Source of the DNA: Blasia pusilla
Taxonomy: Eukaryota; Marchantiophyta; Marchantiopsida; Blasiales
Direction: 5' to 3'
Length of the DNA: 64,000 nucleotides
Assembly: GCA_050084515.1 (NCBI GenBank)
Contig: CM114272.1
Coordinates: 42,594,001-42,658,000, forward strand
A model generated the notes under the pieces. That model did not search any database and was not told where the DNA came from. It was given only the letters and a program-made list of their open reading frames with translations. Each line of letters opens with the position of its first letter. The first letter of the stretch is position 1. A program made the translations under genes and the position numbers. Shown piece by piece: positions 20,880 through 32,145 of this stretch.

Positions 20880-21906
20880 TTGGTCATATATTGACGAGAA
20901 TGGAGAGAAGATGAATGTTGTAGTTCTTGTTGAGTTTCACGGACTATTTTGCGTATAGCAGGCATGACTTGGGTAGGCTAAGGGATCCATGTATTAGCAG
21001 GCATAGAGTTGGATACTAATACGTCTATCTTCCAACAACCCTATAGGTATTCTAACATTGAGCAAGTCTTGATTCATGGTAGGATTCAAGACTTAGTTGA
21101 TGTTAGACTTTGAGAGTATGCATCTACAATTATTTTGGTGAAGAAGCATATGCATGGCAAGTGGACCGATAGGCAAATGTGTGGGAATTACCATCTTATC
21201 AATCAACATACAAAGGCCGATTGCTATGCTGTGCCTACTCCCCATGAGATCTTTGATGCGAAGATCTTCCATTGTTTGAATCTCCATGTTGGCTATCAGA
21301 ATTTGCCCATCCATGTGGAGGACATGGAGAAGACAACCTTTTGGGGGATAGATCCTTTCAAAAATGATTTTTTGTATCCACAGTCGTTCTCATTATCCAG
21401 GTAAAAGAATGCCCTTGCAAACTTTTAGCGAGTTATGGGTAGGATTTTGGCGTATTTGGATTTCACAAATTATTACATTGACGACATCATTGTCTTTAGT
21501 GCCATGTTGAGGAGCATGGGAGACATTAAGAGGTGGTGTTTCAACGATTGCATTTAAATCCACGCAAATGCAAGTTCTTTCATGGTTAGATCAAGTACCT
21601 TGGACACACTATTTATCAAGGAGGTATTGGATTTCAGCAAATAAAAGCAGAGTCCATAGCGCGCATTCCTCGCCCTACAGATATGAGTCAAGTTCATATT
21701 TTCATGGGTTTGGCGAATTACTATTGACAATACGTGAAGGGCTTTAGTGAGATTGCAAAGGCATTGATTTTTTTTACTAGGCTTGACTAAGAGTGGTTTT
21801 GGGGAGGAGCAAGCATTTCAAGAGCTCAAGGAGAGGTTGACATCCTCACCTATTTTGAAGAGACCCATGTGTGGTTGTCCATTCTAGTTACATACAGACT
21901 GAAGTA
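20880..21906 (+). pseudogene. Reverse transcriptase remnant, element C (first part)
   Basis: Identifiable blocks are MCGNYHLINQHTKADCYAVP, LNLHVGYQNLPIHVEDMEKT and YYIDDIIVFSA (the catalytic box), then LTSSPILKRPMCGCPF at the RT-RNase H connection. Stops and indels interrupt the frame. Homology ends at about 21900, where the outer module of element B begins. Confidence 0.8.
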
Positions 21907-21949
21907 CGTCGTACATATACACATCGCTACATAACATACATCATTGTCA

Positions 21950-21995
<46 letters not shown>

Positions 21996-22707
21996 CGCAC
22001 GATTCCATGCTAACTTATGGCATCCAAACAACAAGACAAGAAGTACCAAAATATCTCCAATAACATAAGATCATATCTCTCTCACAACACCATAGTTCTC
22101 ACATGTGTGCACTCTCGCATATATCTCACAATGTGAAACCAAACCCACACTTCTATTGAGAGGCTTGGGTTACACTCACAAGGCAAGGGACCATAGCTCC
22201 GCCGCCTCGTGCCAAGAGGTTCAACAAAGAGAGAATGAGCTCTTAAGCTCTCTCTCTCCTTGAGGTATATCCCTCCCCTCCCCCAAGCTCTCTCCATGGT
22301 ACTTATGCTCCCAAGTCATCTCATTGGCTCTTGACCTGATGTAGGAGGTCAAGGGCCACTTACCAAAAATAGAAAGTTGACCATATTTTCAAAATGATAC
22401 TTATCTAAAATAGCAAGTTTCTCAATATGGCTCCAAATGAGCCGAAATGAAGGGAAAATCTGCTCTCTCACGTTTCCCGAGGCCTCAGCAAGTCATCCTC
22501 AACCTCTTGAGACTGTCCTCCACTACTTGAGAAGGCGCTTTACTAGATCTCATCGATCTATCCTAACAGACGTGACATTTATCGTGTGCATACACATCGC
22601 TATACAACATACATCGTTGTCACCAAACACACACATAAACACGCACGATCCCATGCTAACTCATGGCATCCAAACAACGAGACAAGAAGTTCCAAAATAT
22701 CTCCAAT
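21907..22707 (-). repeat. 3' terminal repeats of element B (module-body-module)
   Basis: On the minus strand the polypurine tract is followed by a module (22707-22580), four bases, a ~513-bp body (22577-22065) and a second module (22061-21907). The second module contains a long (CA)n tract at about 21950-21991. The two modules share ...ACACATCGCTA..ACAACATACATC.. and end CCAAAATATCTCCAAT on the plus strand. The body carries the hairpin CTTGACCT-8 nt-AGGTCAAG (22330-22353) that is found in all bodies of this subfamily. Confidence 0.8.
21950..21991. repeat. (CA)n microsatellite in outer module of element B
   Basis: About 20 uninterrupted CA units lie within the module. Other modules carry only a few CACACA units at the same place, so the tract expanded in this copy. 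Confidence 0.9.
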
Positions 22708-22716
22708 CGCCCCCCT
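22708..22716 (-). promoter_or_regulatory. Polypurine tract of element B
   Basis: The minus strand reads AGCTAGGGGGGCG directly before the terminal module. It is equivalent to the tract in A (483-500) and the plus-strand tract in C (34244-34251). Confidence 0.7.
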
Positions 22717-22893
22717 AGCTGGTGCTTAGGTCCCTATAACTCCAGATAGCCATCTATCCCTACCTACCATGACATACATCTCTCAAACGCTAAGAGCAAG
22801 AAGGTCGAGTGCTCATGTGGTCCCATCGTTAGTCGTCTTCTTATCATCCATATTACAGACACAAGTCAGAATGTAGAACTACCTACACTATGT

Positions 22894-23283
22894 ACATCTA
22901 GGACACATCTATCTTTCCTGAGGAATTCTAGTGAGAGGTGGCGTCAAACATGCCATATGCCATCCTCTCGGACATCCATCACAAACTAGCATAGTGGCTG
23001 CACCACTGGTAGAACCACACAATATACATGGCAAGCCTGCGAGAACTACTGCTAAGCTTGGATCAAGTGTACCGTTAATGTTCGGAAGGTGACACGGCGC
23101 ATAGTTACGCACATGATCCTTCCAAACCATACCATTGCGTCCTTCCAATAAGAGAACACTTGATGACAAAATCTCACACACCCTCAAGATGGTGCACCCT
23201 GCAATCACATCCAACATCGTGGGTGCTGTCAACTGCAAGTAGACGGAGTCTCCCTGATGAAACCTCAGGATAGTAGGTCGCAT
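22894..23283 (-). pseudogene. SH3-like segment and PHD finger, element B
   Basis: The frame starts TILRFHQGDSVYLQL (SH3-like integrase tail) and continues to the PHD array CILC, VCDGC, GWHMAC. A TAG at 22906-22908 interrupts the region just before the final CPRC pair; A has Trp-Val at the corresponding place. All zinc ligands are otherwise kept. The finger is therefore ancestral to the family and not an oddity of A. Confidence 0.8.
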
Positions 23284-23319
23284 ACCTCAATGTATTCCGA
23301 TGTTGCGCAATCACCAAGT

Positions 23320-23950
23320 TCTCAAATGTCATGGGCATCACTCTCCAAAAAACTTCAGCCCTCTAAGAACATGCTCGCATCCATACATTAGGGTCATCAA
23401 GGTTCAATAGCTCACCAACATCTCGACGAATGGCCGCAGGTAGATCTGCCTCTTGGCCATACAAAAGCAATTACGGTGAGAAAGACGCTAAGGATGCCTA
23501 CCTGCTGAAACTATATCCCATCATCAACCACGGAAACTAGAGGTCCCAATCTCCTAGGTGACCTCTTTGGAAGCCATACTTGCGTAGTCCTCTCTTCATC
23601 GTCTGCACAACCCGCTCCGCTAGTCCATCCGCCTCAGGATGATCTCGCAAAGTAGTGTGGTGGTCAATCAGTGTTTGATCACACAAGGCGTGAAACTCCC
23701 CGCGGAACTTTGTAACCTGGTCTGTCAACACCTCAAGGTGCGCCGTAATGACTCAATACTCGATCTAGGAAGGCATATGCTACTCCATCACTCGCTTTGT
23801 CACGCAATGCAACCAACTTTATCCACTTCGAGAAGTACTCGACCATCATCAACACATAACGACTATGGCGCTCCGTCAAAGGCAAAGGTCCTGCAAAATC
23901 CAAACTCCATCTATAACCTAAACCCATGATCGAAAGTGGATGTAACTGTG
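23320..23950 (-). pseudogene. Integrase core remnant, element B
   Basis: The core is split over two frames: 23927-23733 (GLGYRWSLDFAGPLPL, SKWIKLVALRDKASDGVAYAF) and 23731-23537 (LTDQVTKF, HHTTLRDHPEADGLAERVV, with the catalytic Glu segment). A one-base shift near 23735 separates them. The zinc-binding N-terminal domain, readable in A, is largely missing between 23950 and 24170. Confidence 0.8.
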
Positions 23951-24139
23951 GAGTCGGAGCATTAAACGATGCTCAGACTCGATCACACACCATGCATCTC
24001 GCAACAAACTGTTGAACGTCAGTCTGCATGCCTCGACACCAATGGCACCAACTCCTCATCACTCTCACCATGCCAACGAGCTCAAGTCGCATCTCGCTTA
24101 CTCGGGCATGGGTTACGGCTCAAACCATTTGCATCCTGA

Positions 24140-25580
24140 TTGAGCGTCCCATGTCTATGCACCACCTGAAAGTCATACTCGTGCAACAAAAGAGCCAAGC
24201 TTCCCTGTAAGCTTGTCAGACTCCATCAACCACTTAAGTGGTTGATGATCAGTAATGATGGTAAAGGAATGTATGAATAGAAAACATCTGAAATATGTGA
24301 CAGACCGCACTGCCGCCAAGCACTCATCCTCATACGAGCTAAACTTTGCCTCTACAGCGCTGTTCGAGCGACGAGCGTAAGCCACCATGAACTCTCTACC
24401 ATCATTATCATATTGGGTGAGCACGGCTCCAAGGCCCAACATGCTCCAATTGGTATGCAATTGGAAAGGACGCCCCATGATCGGTCTCCTCAATATGGGC
24501 GTGGATGTCAATCTGTCCTTGAGCATCTAAAATCCTCTCTCCTACTAATCCCCCCAGTGCCACTCCTGATCCACCTTGGTCAGCAAGGTCAGCGGCTTTG
24601 CAATCAAGCTGAAACCCTTGACATACTGTCAATAGAAGTTGCAAATCCCATGAATGCACAAACTCGACTCATATTTGTAGGGCTTGGAATGCGTGAAATA
24701 GCCTCTATCTTTGATTGTTGCATAGTAAGGCCCCCTGAGCATATCGTATGACCCTATTACTCAATCTAGTTGTAGAAGAACTTGCACTTGCCTAGATGTA
24801 GCTTCAGCCCATGTAATTGCAATCGTCAAAATACCTCCTCTAGATGTCGCTCATGCTCCTCAAACGTGGCGCTAAAGACTACGATGTCATCAATATAACA
24901 CCTAGCAAAATCTAGACCTGCCAAGATCCTATCCATGACCCTGTGAAACTCATACGGGGCGTTCTTTAATCCAAATGGTAAGAACCGCCATTGGTACAAA
25001 CAATCCTTCCCGTGAAGATAGATGCCCCAAAGTATCGTCTTCTGCCTGTTCTCCAATTTGATAGGCAATTGATGGTATACGGCTCGCAAATCCAATGAAT
25101 TGAAGACCTTTGCACGCCCAATTGCATCAAAGATCTCCTCATGGGTGGGCATGGCATACCTATCAGACTTTGTCTGTCGATTGATAGGTCGGTAATCTCC
25201 ACACATCCGCCTATCCTTCCAGTTTGCATGCACATCCTTCTTGGCGGGCATGATAGTGGTAGATGCATACTCTCCATGCGATATCTCCACTAGTCCTGCT
25301 TTGACCAAGTCCTGGCTCCTACTCTGAATTAGAGCCCTCTCTACATCACTGTACCTATAGGATCGTCAAAAGATCGGCTTGTCGCTCAATAACTTAATGC
25401 GGATCCCTGGACACTTCAACGTACCCAAATCATGCATGCTAAATGCAAAACAACTCTTATAACTCCTAAGGAACTGGTGTATATGGCGCTGCTCTCCTCT
25501 TGTCAACTTAGGGCCCATATCTGGCTCCCAAGTCTCCATCGTGAGTATAGTAGGACTCTCCGGCGTGGGTGTCGGTGGTT
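24140..25580 (-). pseudogene. Reverse transcriptase and RNase H, element B
   Basis: RT at 25308-24826 keeps MCGDYRPINRQTKSDRYAMP, FLPFGLKNAPYEFHRVMDRI and CYIDDIVVFSA. RNase H at 24526-24173 keeps FQLHTNWSMLGLGAVLTQ, FSSYEDECLAAV and IITDHQPLKWL. Stops occur upstream of RT (for example TGA for Arg in the PIF-RSYRYSD segment near 25374) and in the connection between RT and RNase H. Confidence 0.88.
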
Positions 25581-25584
25581 GCTA
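25576..25584 (-). promoter_or_regulatory. Conserved TAG-CAA-CCA between methyltransferase and RT, element B
   Basis: The minus strand reads TAG CAA CCA. It is in frame downstream with TWEPDMGPKLTRGEQ and the RT. Upstream it is in frame with a linker (MATEPVEAVARGE..) that matches MATGTEEASAGGE of element A. It lies at the same alignment position as in A and C. Confidence 0.6.
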
Positions 25585-25889
25585 TTGTGCAACCCCATCT
25601 CGGATAACAAAAATCGACTGCTCCCCTACATCCAACTGCAAAATTGGATCTCCATATGCAGTACTCTAAACCACGCTCGATGTTGTGGCTATGAACTCCT
25701 GGCGTACCTGCAAAACAACCCACAAAGTCCAAGGGTGTCTCTCCCAATCATCCTTGGTGTGTCGATCTCCTCGAGTCTCGCCCCTAGCCACTGCCTCAAC
25801 CGGCTCGGTAGCCATGGGGCTCACCAACGCAACTGCTATGATCTGTCACATCCTCAAACATACGTTGCTCAACTACCCTAAGCTGAAAA

Positions 25890-26830
25890 TCCATGTCAAG
25901 CAGTTCAGGTCCATCGCCTGACCCAAGACATGACGTCGTGATGCCTCTGATAGTGACGGTATTACCGTCACTCCTGTGGGGAATCCCATCGCTCGCTCTC
26001 GCTCATTGGCGTTGGGCTCCACCAACCTCTATACTTGGTTATCCCAAACCAAGCCAGGTCCGGCTTCCTAGAACGCATAGGAAGCGGGAAAACTCACCAA
26101 TGTGGGAAAGGCTACCCGTGGCATGCCATTCTTATTGACCGCAGTCAACGGTGGTCGATCATCTAGCCTCACTACTTGTGATCGACGCCTTGGATCCAAT
26201 ATAGCATCCACCAAAAAATCCGAGGGATGCTCCACTCTCGCGTATGCCCTCCGCAACACCCCGTGTGGTACCAAGTTGGTCTACCAAAGACGCGGCCGAT
26301 GTGCTCGAGAATCCACACTCCTGCAAGTGTCGCAAGATTCACATCATCTCCCAGAACAACCTCGACCAAGAGTCAGCTAATCCGCTACCCTGTCCAGCAC
26401 TCGACTGGCCCTGACATGGCCAACCAGAAATGACCAAGTCTATGGTCCCTACCCGCTCCACGTCCTACACCCCCAACAATGAAATGTCCCTCACTATGGA
26501 ACTCTGATAACCCTGAATGGAGGACGCAGACAACAAGTTGGGAAAACAAAGGCGTAACTACGCCACATGGTGAAGTGAAGTGCGCCTTGCAACATCATCA
26601 ATCTCCACGTATAGGTACTGTTGTACGTGCACTCCAACGTGCAAAACATTAGCTAAACTAGTGTTGATCCCTCCAAAGAGATCCAATACCCGAATACCCT
26701 CCTCTTGGATGCACCACAAAATCGAGGTAGTGTCCACAAGGGTCATAGCAGCACTCTTGGCTACCTGGGGTTCCTCTGACACATCACACTCTCGTGCAAA
26801 CGTCTCGTTCCACGCGGTCTGCACATGCGC
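25890..26830 (-). pseudogene. DNMT3-like methyltransferase remnant, element B
   Basis: Motif I (VLDLFGGINTSLANVL) and YLYVEIDD lie in 26824-26558. Motif IV (GWPCQGQ) lies near 26410. Motif VIII/TRD segments (VPHGVLRRAYARV, LPFPTLVSFPASYAF-like) lie at 26274-26068. The C-terminal VEPNANERERAMGF and SRRHVLGQAMDLNCLTW follow to ~25890. Stops and frameshifts between the blocks make it inactive. The Trp after CLT confirms that the TAG at 4027 in A is a mutation. Confidence 0.82.
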
Positions 26831-27121
26831 GGTGGCTAAGCGTCAAAGCTCCTCCTCAGTCGAGCCCCAAAGCGGCACCTCTCCTCCACGGACTCATGCG
26901 GCTACCATGACACTCCTCTCCATAGAAATGTCAGGAACGGGAGTATCCTTTGCATGGACATGTCCATCAATCAAATTACTAGGCCAAGTGATGGCACTGC
27001 TAAATGCTACTAAGGTCGCCATCTCTCCTGCCCGTCGCTCGATCACTACACTTGTGAATTGAACGGGTAATGAGCTAAGGCGCCCATCCTACCATCCTAG
27101 TCTATAGGACGTTGACTCCTC

Positions 27122-27907
27122 CTAGTAATCTAGGGAAAACCCCATCGGATATACCACTGCTCCACCAACCAAGACGTCATAGGACTTTGAACCACTCACT
27201 ATCGCCTTGGCTCGCACCACGGAATCATCTATAGGATGTCCCGGGAAAATCCTCACCACGACCTCGTGTCGGGTGATATATTGTGTGGCACTCGCTCCAT
27301 CCACGAATGTCTGTATCCGGAATGGACAACGCTCCACATCGGCTCTTGTCAAGCCCAATCCTCTGAATGACGTTTTCCCCAACATCAGGGGTTGCGCTCG
27401 TGAATCCAACAAGACGCGTTGTGGACTAAAAGCTCTACCGCTTGGACCCACCAACTGGAAGACCTCTCCCCAGTTATCCAGCAACACAATACCATGAGAA
27501 GCCATGGCACCCTCTATCGTGGGTCTAGCGGGCATCTCCGCAATCCTAGCAGCCGCAGCGTGCCATGAATGTGACGTGGACGGCCCGAGCATCCGCTCCA
27601 AGGGCAGGTCCATCACCTCCTCTGCAATCATCTCTGAACGTGATACATGAACTCCAATTCCACGCTCACATAATGTAGCGGCCAGCCAGAACACCTCGGC
27701 GGGCGTACATACCAATGTCATAATATCGAAAGCAGAAAATAGCGGAGCACGATACACCATCGTGGCCACCCCCAACATTGTACTTGACACATGCTCCTCA
27801 TGAGCATCAACAATAGGAGTCGTCTCACTTTTTTCTCCCATTGCCCTCCATGCTTGCATACCAATAACATCACCAACTCTCTGGGAATGAGGTAACCTAA
27901 ATGCCAA
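27122..27907 (-). pseudogene. gag linker and aspartic protease, element B
   Basis: The 261-codon open frame carries LAATLCERG, HSWHAAAARIAEMPARP, LDNWGEVFQLVGPSG and the protease core VLLDSRAQPLMLGKT, then VLVGGAVVYPMGFSLDY. Retropepsins need Asp-Ser/Thr-Gly at the active site. Here the Gly is Arg, so the enzyme is predicted to be inactive. Confidence 0.8.
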
Positions 27908-29271
27908 AGCGGCAATCTATTCTTGTAGTTGTTGTATTTGAGCAGCCATCCCAGCCTCACGCGTGGCATCTCCCTTGACGCGTGTAGATGGTGGGACTCT
28001 ACCTCCTCCACGGGTAGCTCCACCACCCTGTCGAGCAACTCCAGCTCCTCGTCCCCCAGCGAGACCGCCTGGTGCACGACCTCTAAGTCCACCCGTACCA
28101 ACAACTCGCTCTGGTGCCCTCTTTGGCCCTTGGTCCGGACGTAACTCAGGGTGCAAGCTGAAACACTTGGTGCGTGTGTGACCGTACCCCTGAGAATAGT
28201 CACATTGATAACCTCTTGGTGTAGCACCATCTATTCCTCCATGATCCTTACGAGTGCAATCGCGTTGATGATGGGCTCCACCACATGACCAAAAAGTAAT
28301 TGTAGGCGGTTGCTACTGAGCCGCATATGAAGGTGCAGGTCTCTGTGGCACGGCGTCTGGATATCCCTACATGTGCTCATGATGCCACAATGAACCTATC
28401 TCGGAGTCCACGTTGTTGCACTGGTGGTGCAGGAAATCGTGACTGCTCTCGCCCAGAACCCATGGTGGCTACGCTCTCCTCCACCATGTTCCGCTCAATA
28501 TTCTCGATGGTCCTAAAAACATCTCTCAACGTAGGGGAGGTGTTCATAAGAAGCACCCCCTCCCCCACCCGTGTCCGTAGGGTCCGGTCAAACATCGCAT
28601 ACCATGACTGGATAGCCTGAGTCTCAGTCACCCCCTAAGTGACGTTGATCAACCGACGCAAGTAAGCGAGTGTAAGCCTCATGCAAACTCTCACCCGGGC
28701 GCCTCTAGAAGTCGTGGATGCTCTCCAACTTCTCCGTCCGTACCCCGTGGTAGCTCGCCCTCAACTCAGCGAAGAACTCAACCATGGGGTTGAACCTAGG
28801 ACAAACCCGACTAGATGGGTCAACTGCTCTAGTGCGAGTGACCCCTCCAAAAACATCACTAGTGGAAGAGGAAGTAGCCTCTCCTGACTCCTCCTCCTCA
28901 TCTGGGAATGGCTCCGTCCATGATACATAATGGGGGTCATAGTAGAGTCACAATACCTCAATCTCCTGGGCATATCAATGGGAGAACTCATGATAATCGT
29001 CCATGGGTGCCCCCTCTAAATGCTGGAACATACCGTTCCATGGTGTGAATGGGTTGAACTCTCTAGAGTTCCTAGCCCGCTGTAAGTCACACCAACTCCT
29101 AAACTCCAAAATGAATTCGTGTAGCTCTATAGTGCCTACAGCACCCGAAAACCTACGCGGTCCTCTACCCCGGTTGTCCATCTCGTAAGCCCAATTGGTA
29201 GGACCACTCAATATGTACGGTGGATCACTAACACACTCCTCTACACGCTCCCCCTCATCTAAAGATGACAC
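27908..29271 (-). pseudogene. gag, element B
   Basis: 29271-28975 holds the gag N-terminal domain (GTIELHEFILEFRSWCDLQ, FNPFTPWNGMFQHLEG), matched by E. 28631-28377 holds the capsid C-terminal part (AIQSWYAMFDRTLRTRV). Near 28190-28150 a zinc knuckle reads CDYS..GHTRTKC, with the second Cys changed to Ser. A Gly/Arg-rich tail follows in 28156-27917. Frameshifts and stops separate the pieces. Confidence 0.75.
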
Positions 29272-30998
29272 ATAAGGAGATCAAGGTGCTCTCTCACATG
29301 GAGACCCTTGAAACCTCACACCACTCCGGGTAAACCCTCCAGAGCTACTCTCAAGTCCATTACCTTGCCTCTCAAAATCCTAAAAGAACGTCGTGATGGC
29401 CCTCGTGCCCCTCTCACACAATCACTCCCAATCTCGTGATTAATCCCTCAAGTACTCAAACTAAACATGCGGCACTCAATCTACCCTCTCTCACTGAGAC
29501 GTGTGTTGTGCGGCTACAAGCGGCGTGGTGCCGCAAATCAACTGATTCTATCATTTCATCAACAAACCATCCTCAACTTTGGATATCCCACACAGGTCTA
29601 TGTCCCCTAAACCCATACATCATCGATGCTCTCAGCATTAGCAAAAAACCCAATATCCCAAATAACTTCCCAATACCTGAAAATCCCTCACACGTGCAAG
29701 GTAAGAGACCAGAATGGGTAACCTGACAATAGTGTCGATGTCGTTTCTCGGCAACTACAAATCTTGACCCCAACTCAGTTGTGAAGACAACTCCTCCAAT
29801 CAGCAAGTTGTACTCCTCTCATACTGACGTTGCTCAAACCTCCTCGATGTGCGGTGTAGGTCCAACAGTCCGGTACAGCACTGGGGGCACGGAATGGCTA
29901 CAAACGGCACGACACTCAAGAATGGGGTGTGGCACTCGGCTGCATACTCTCCTCAATCAACAACTCCCACGCTCTACTCCTAAGTGAAGGAGCAGCTCCG
30001 TGATTGAGATGGTGCGGTGCGGCCACGAGCGGCACGGCGTGGTAATCGGCGGCGCATTGCGACTACGGGCATCACGGCACGGTACTCGATCGTCGTCGAG
30101 CGGCTACCAATCACAACATAGTAGCATGAAATAAAAATTGAAACACCATAATCTGAGGTTACCTACCATCAAAGTTTGATGACAAAACTGCGATGATGGT
30201 GGCGGCCAAAACAAAGTATGTGGTGGCGGCACAAGTCATAGAATCAATGGTCGTCCTGGCAGACCCTCCACTTCGTAATGGCGACAATGGCAACAAGGGT
30301 GGACAACGGCCGAACGCGGGTCTAAGCAACGCTAGGCAGCGGCGGCAGCCGACGGTGGACAATGATGATGGATGGTTGATGGTGACGGTTGACCATCGAC
30401 AGTGACTATGACTATGACTATGACGACGACGGCCGCCGGTGGCTGGTTTAGGGCTTGAACAATTCAACCCTACAAATCTCCTAGCAATGGCAATTTTCAA
30501 GATTGACCATAACTTTTTGCTCGCAACTCCAAATTGCGTGCTATCTATTGCACAACGTGCATAGCTTTACGATCTACAACAGCATCAAAAATATTTTGAA
30601 TCAGACATTTGAGTAAAAACTGACAGGCACTGTTGTAAAGCCCAATGTCTCTTTCTCCTACACAAAATTTGGCAACACTTCCGCACTGATTTCTCCCAAT
30701 GAAAATGTAAAACCTGTGAGAACACACATCAGCAAGCTACATAGTCCTCCCGAAAGCACCACCATGGGGAAATTTGCCCCCATTCTCAATCCCTATCAAA
30801 AATCATGTGAAAGAGTGTCGCGCTTCCGTGCGCCACTCTTTCACACCAAAAATCGGCAAAGGAAACATAAAAAATGAGCGGCTCCGGCTACAGTGAGCAT
30901 TCCCATGAACTGCTAAACGAGGAATATGATCCCCAACCTGCAAAACCAGCGAGCTTCCCCGTGAAGCTCTCTCACTCATCTCATTCTCTCTTTGTAAA
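29272..30998 (-). other. 5' leader region of element B
   Basis: This lies between the gag start and the inner terminal-repeat body. Short frames are present (for example 30500-30159, 113 codons, rich in His/Ser and hydrophobic residues) but carry no recognised domain. A region of ACT-ATG-type short repeats (30405-30425) lies here. The sequence next to the repeat body (30950-30998, minus strand) contains no primer-binding site that I recognise. Confidence 0.5.
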
Positions 30999-32145
30999 AT
31001 AAGATCCAATCTCTCTCACAACACCACAGTTCTCACCTGTGTGCACTGTCACATATCTCTCAATCTCAAACCAAACCCACTCTCCTAATGAGGAGCTTGG
31101 GTTACACTCACAAGCCAAGGGACCATAACTCCGCCGCCTTGTGCCTAGAGGTTCAACAAAGAGAGAATGAGCTCTCTAGCTCTCTCTCCTTGAGGTATAT
31201 CCTTCCCCTCCCCCAAGCTCTCTCCATGGTAACCTATGCTCCCAAGTCACCTTCTTGGCTCTTGACCTGATGTAGGAGGTCAAGGGCCACTTACCAAAAA
31301 TAGAAAGATGACCATATACTCAAAATGGTACTTACCTAAAATAGAAAGTTCCTAAATATGGTTTCCGGGGCCTCAGGGGGTCATCCTCGACCTCCTGAGC
31401 CTGTCCTCCACTACTCGAGAAGGCGCTCTACTAGATCTCACCGATATATCCTAAAAGATGTGACAGTTATGTTGTGTCTTATGAGTGATGCTCACTCAAC
31501 GAGATGTCGTGCGCATACACATCGCTACACAACATACATCGTTGTCATCGAACACACATACAAACACACACGATCCCATCCTTACTCATGGCATCCATAC
31601 ACAAAGGCGAGAAGTACCAAAATATCTCCAATAAAATAAGATCAAATATCTCTCACAACACTATAGTTCTCACATATGTGCACTCTCACATATCTCTCTC
31701 AATGTCAAACCAAACCCACTCTCATATTGAGAGGCTTGGGTTACACACACAAGGCAAGCAAGACCATAGCTCCGCCGCCTCATGCCAAGAGGTTCAACAA
31801 AGAGAGAATGAGCTCTGAAGCTCTCTCTCTCTTGGAGGTATACCCCCTTTCCTCTCCCAAGCCCTCTCAACGGTAACTTGTGCTCACATGTCACCTCCTT
31901 GGCTCTTGACCTGATGTAGCAGGTCAAGGGCCACTTCCCAAAGTGGAAATTCAACTATCCCCAATATTGAAACTTACCCGAAATAGTAAGTTTCTCTACA
32001 TGGCTCCAAATGAGTCGAAACGAAGATTTCCCGAGGTAAGTTTCCCGGGGCCTCAACAATTCATCCTCAACCTCTTGGTCTTGTCCTCCACTACTCGTGC
32101 AGATGCTCTGCTAGATCCCACCGATCTATCCTAACGGTCGTGATA
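30999..32145 (-). repeat. 5' terminal repeats of element B (body-module-spacer-body)
   Basis: Read on the minus strand: outer body 32145-31636, module 31632-31505, a unique 39-nt spacer (31504-31466) and inner body 31465-30999. The inner body lacks ~45 bp relative to the other bodies near 31350. The hairpin CTTGACCT..AGGTCAAG occurs at 31261-31284 and 31905-31928. Two bodies on this side and two modules on the other side mean the ends are not simple identical LTRs. Confidence 0.78.

Larger units (their letters stand above)
21907..32145 (-). mobile_element. Element B: DNMT-type Ty3/gypsy element nested in C
   Basis: A minus-strand element lies inside the RNase H of C. Read on the minus strand its order is outer body (32145-31636), module (31632-31505), a 39-nt spacer, body (31465-30999), internal region, polypurine tract (22716-22708), module (22707-22580), body (22577-22065) and outer module (22061-21907). 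The internal region has gag, protease, methyltransferase, RT, RNase H, integrase and PHD finger remnants with many stops. The protease reads DSR for DSG. No target-site duplication can be read in the decayed C flanks. Confidence 0.85.

Noticed and set aside
30159-30500. 113-codon minus-strand frame in the leader of element B
   Set aside because: His/Ser/Arg low complexity, no homologue in the leaders of A or E, no family recognised.
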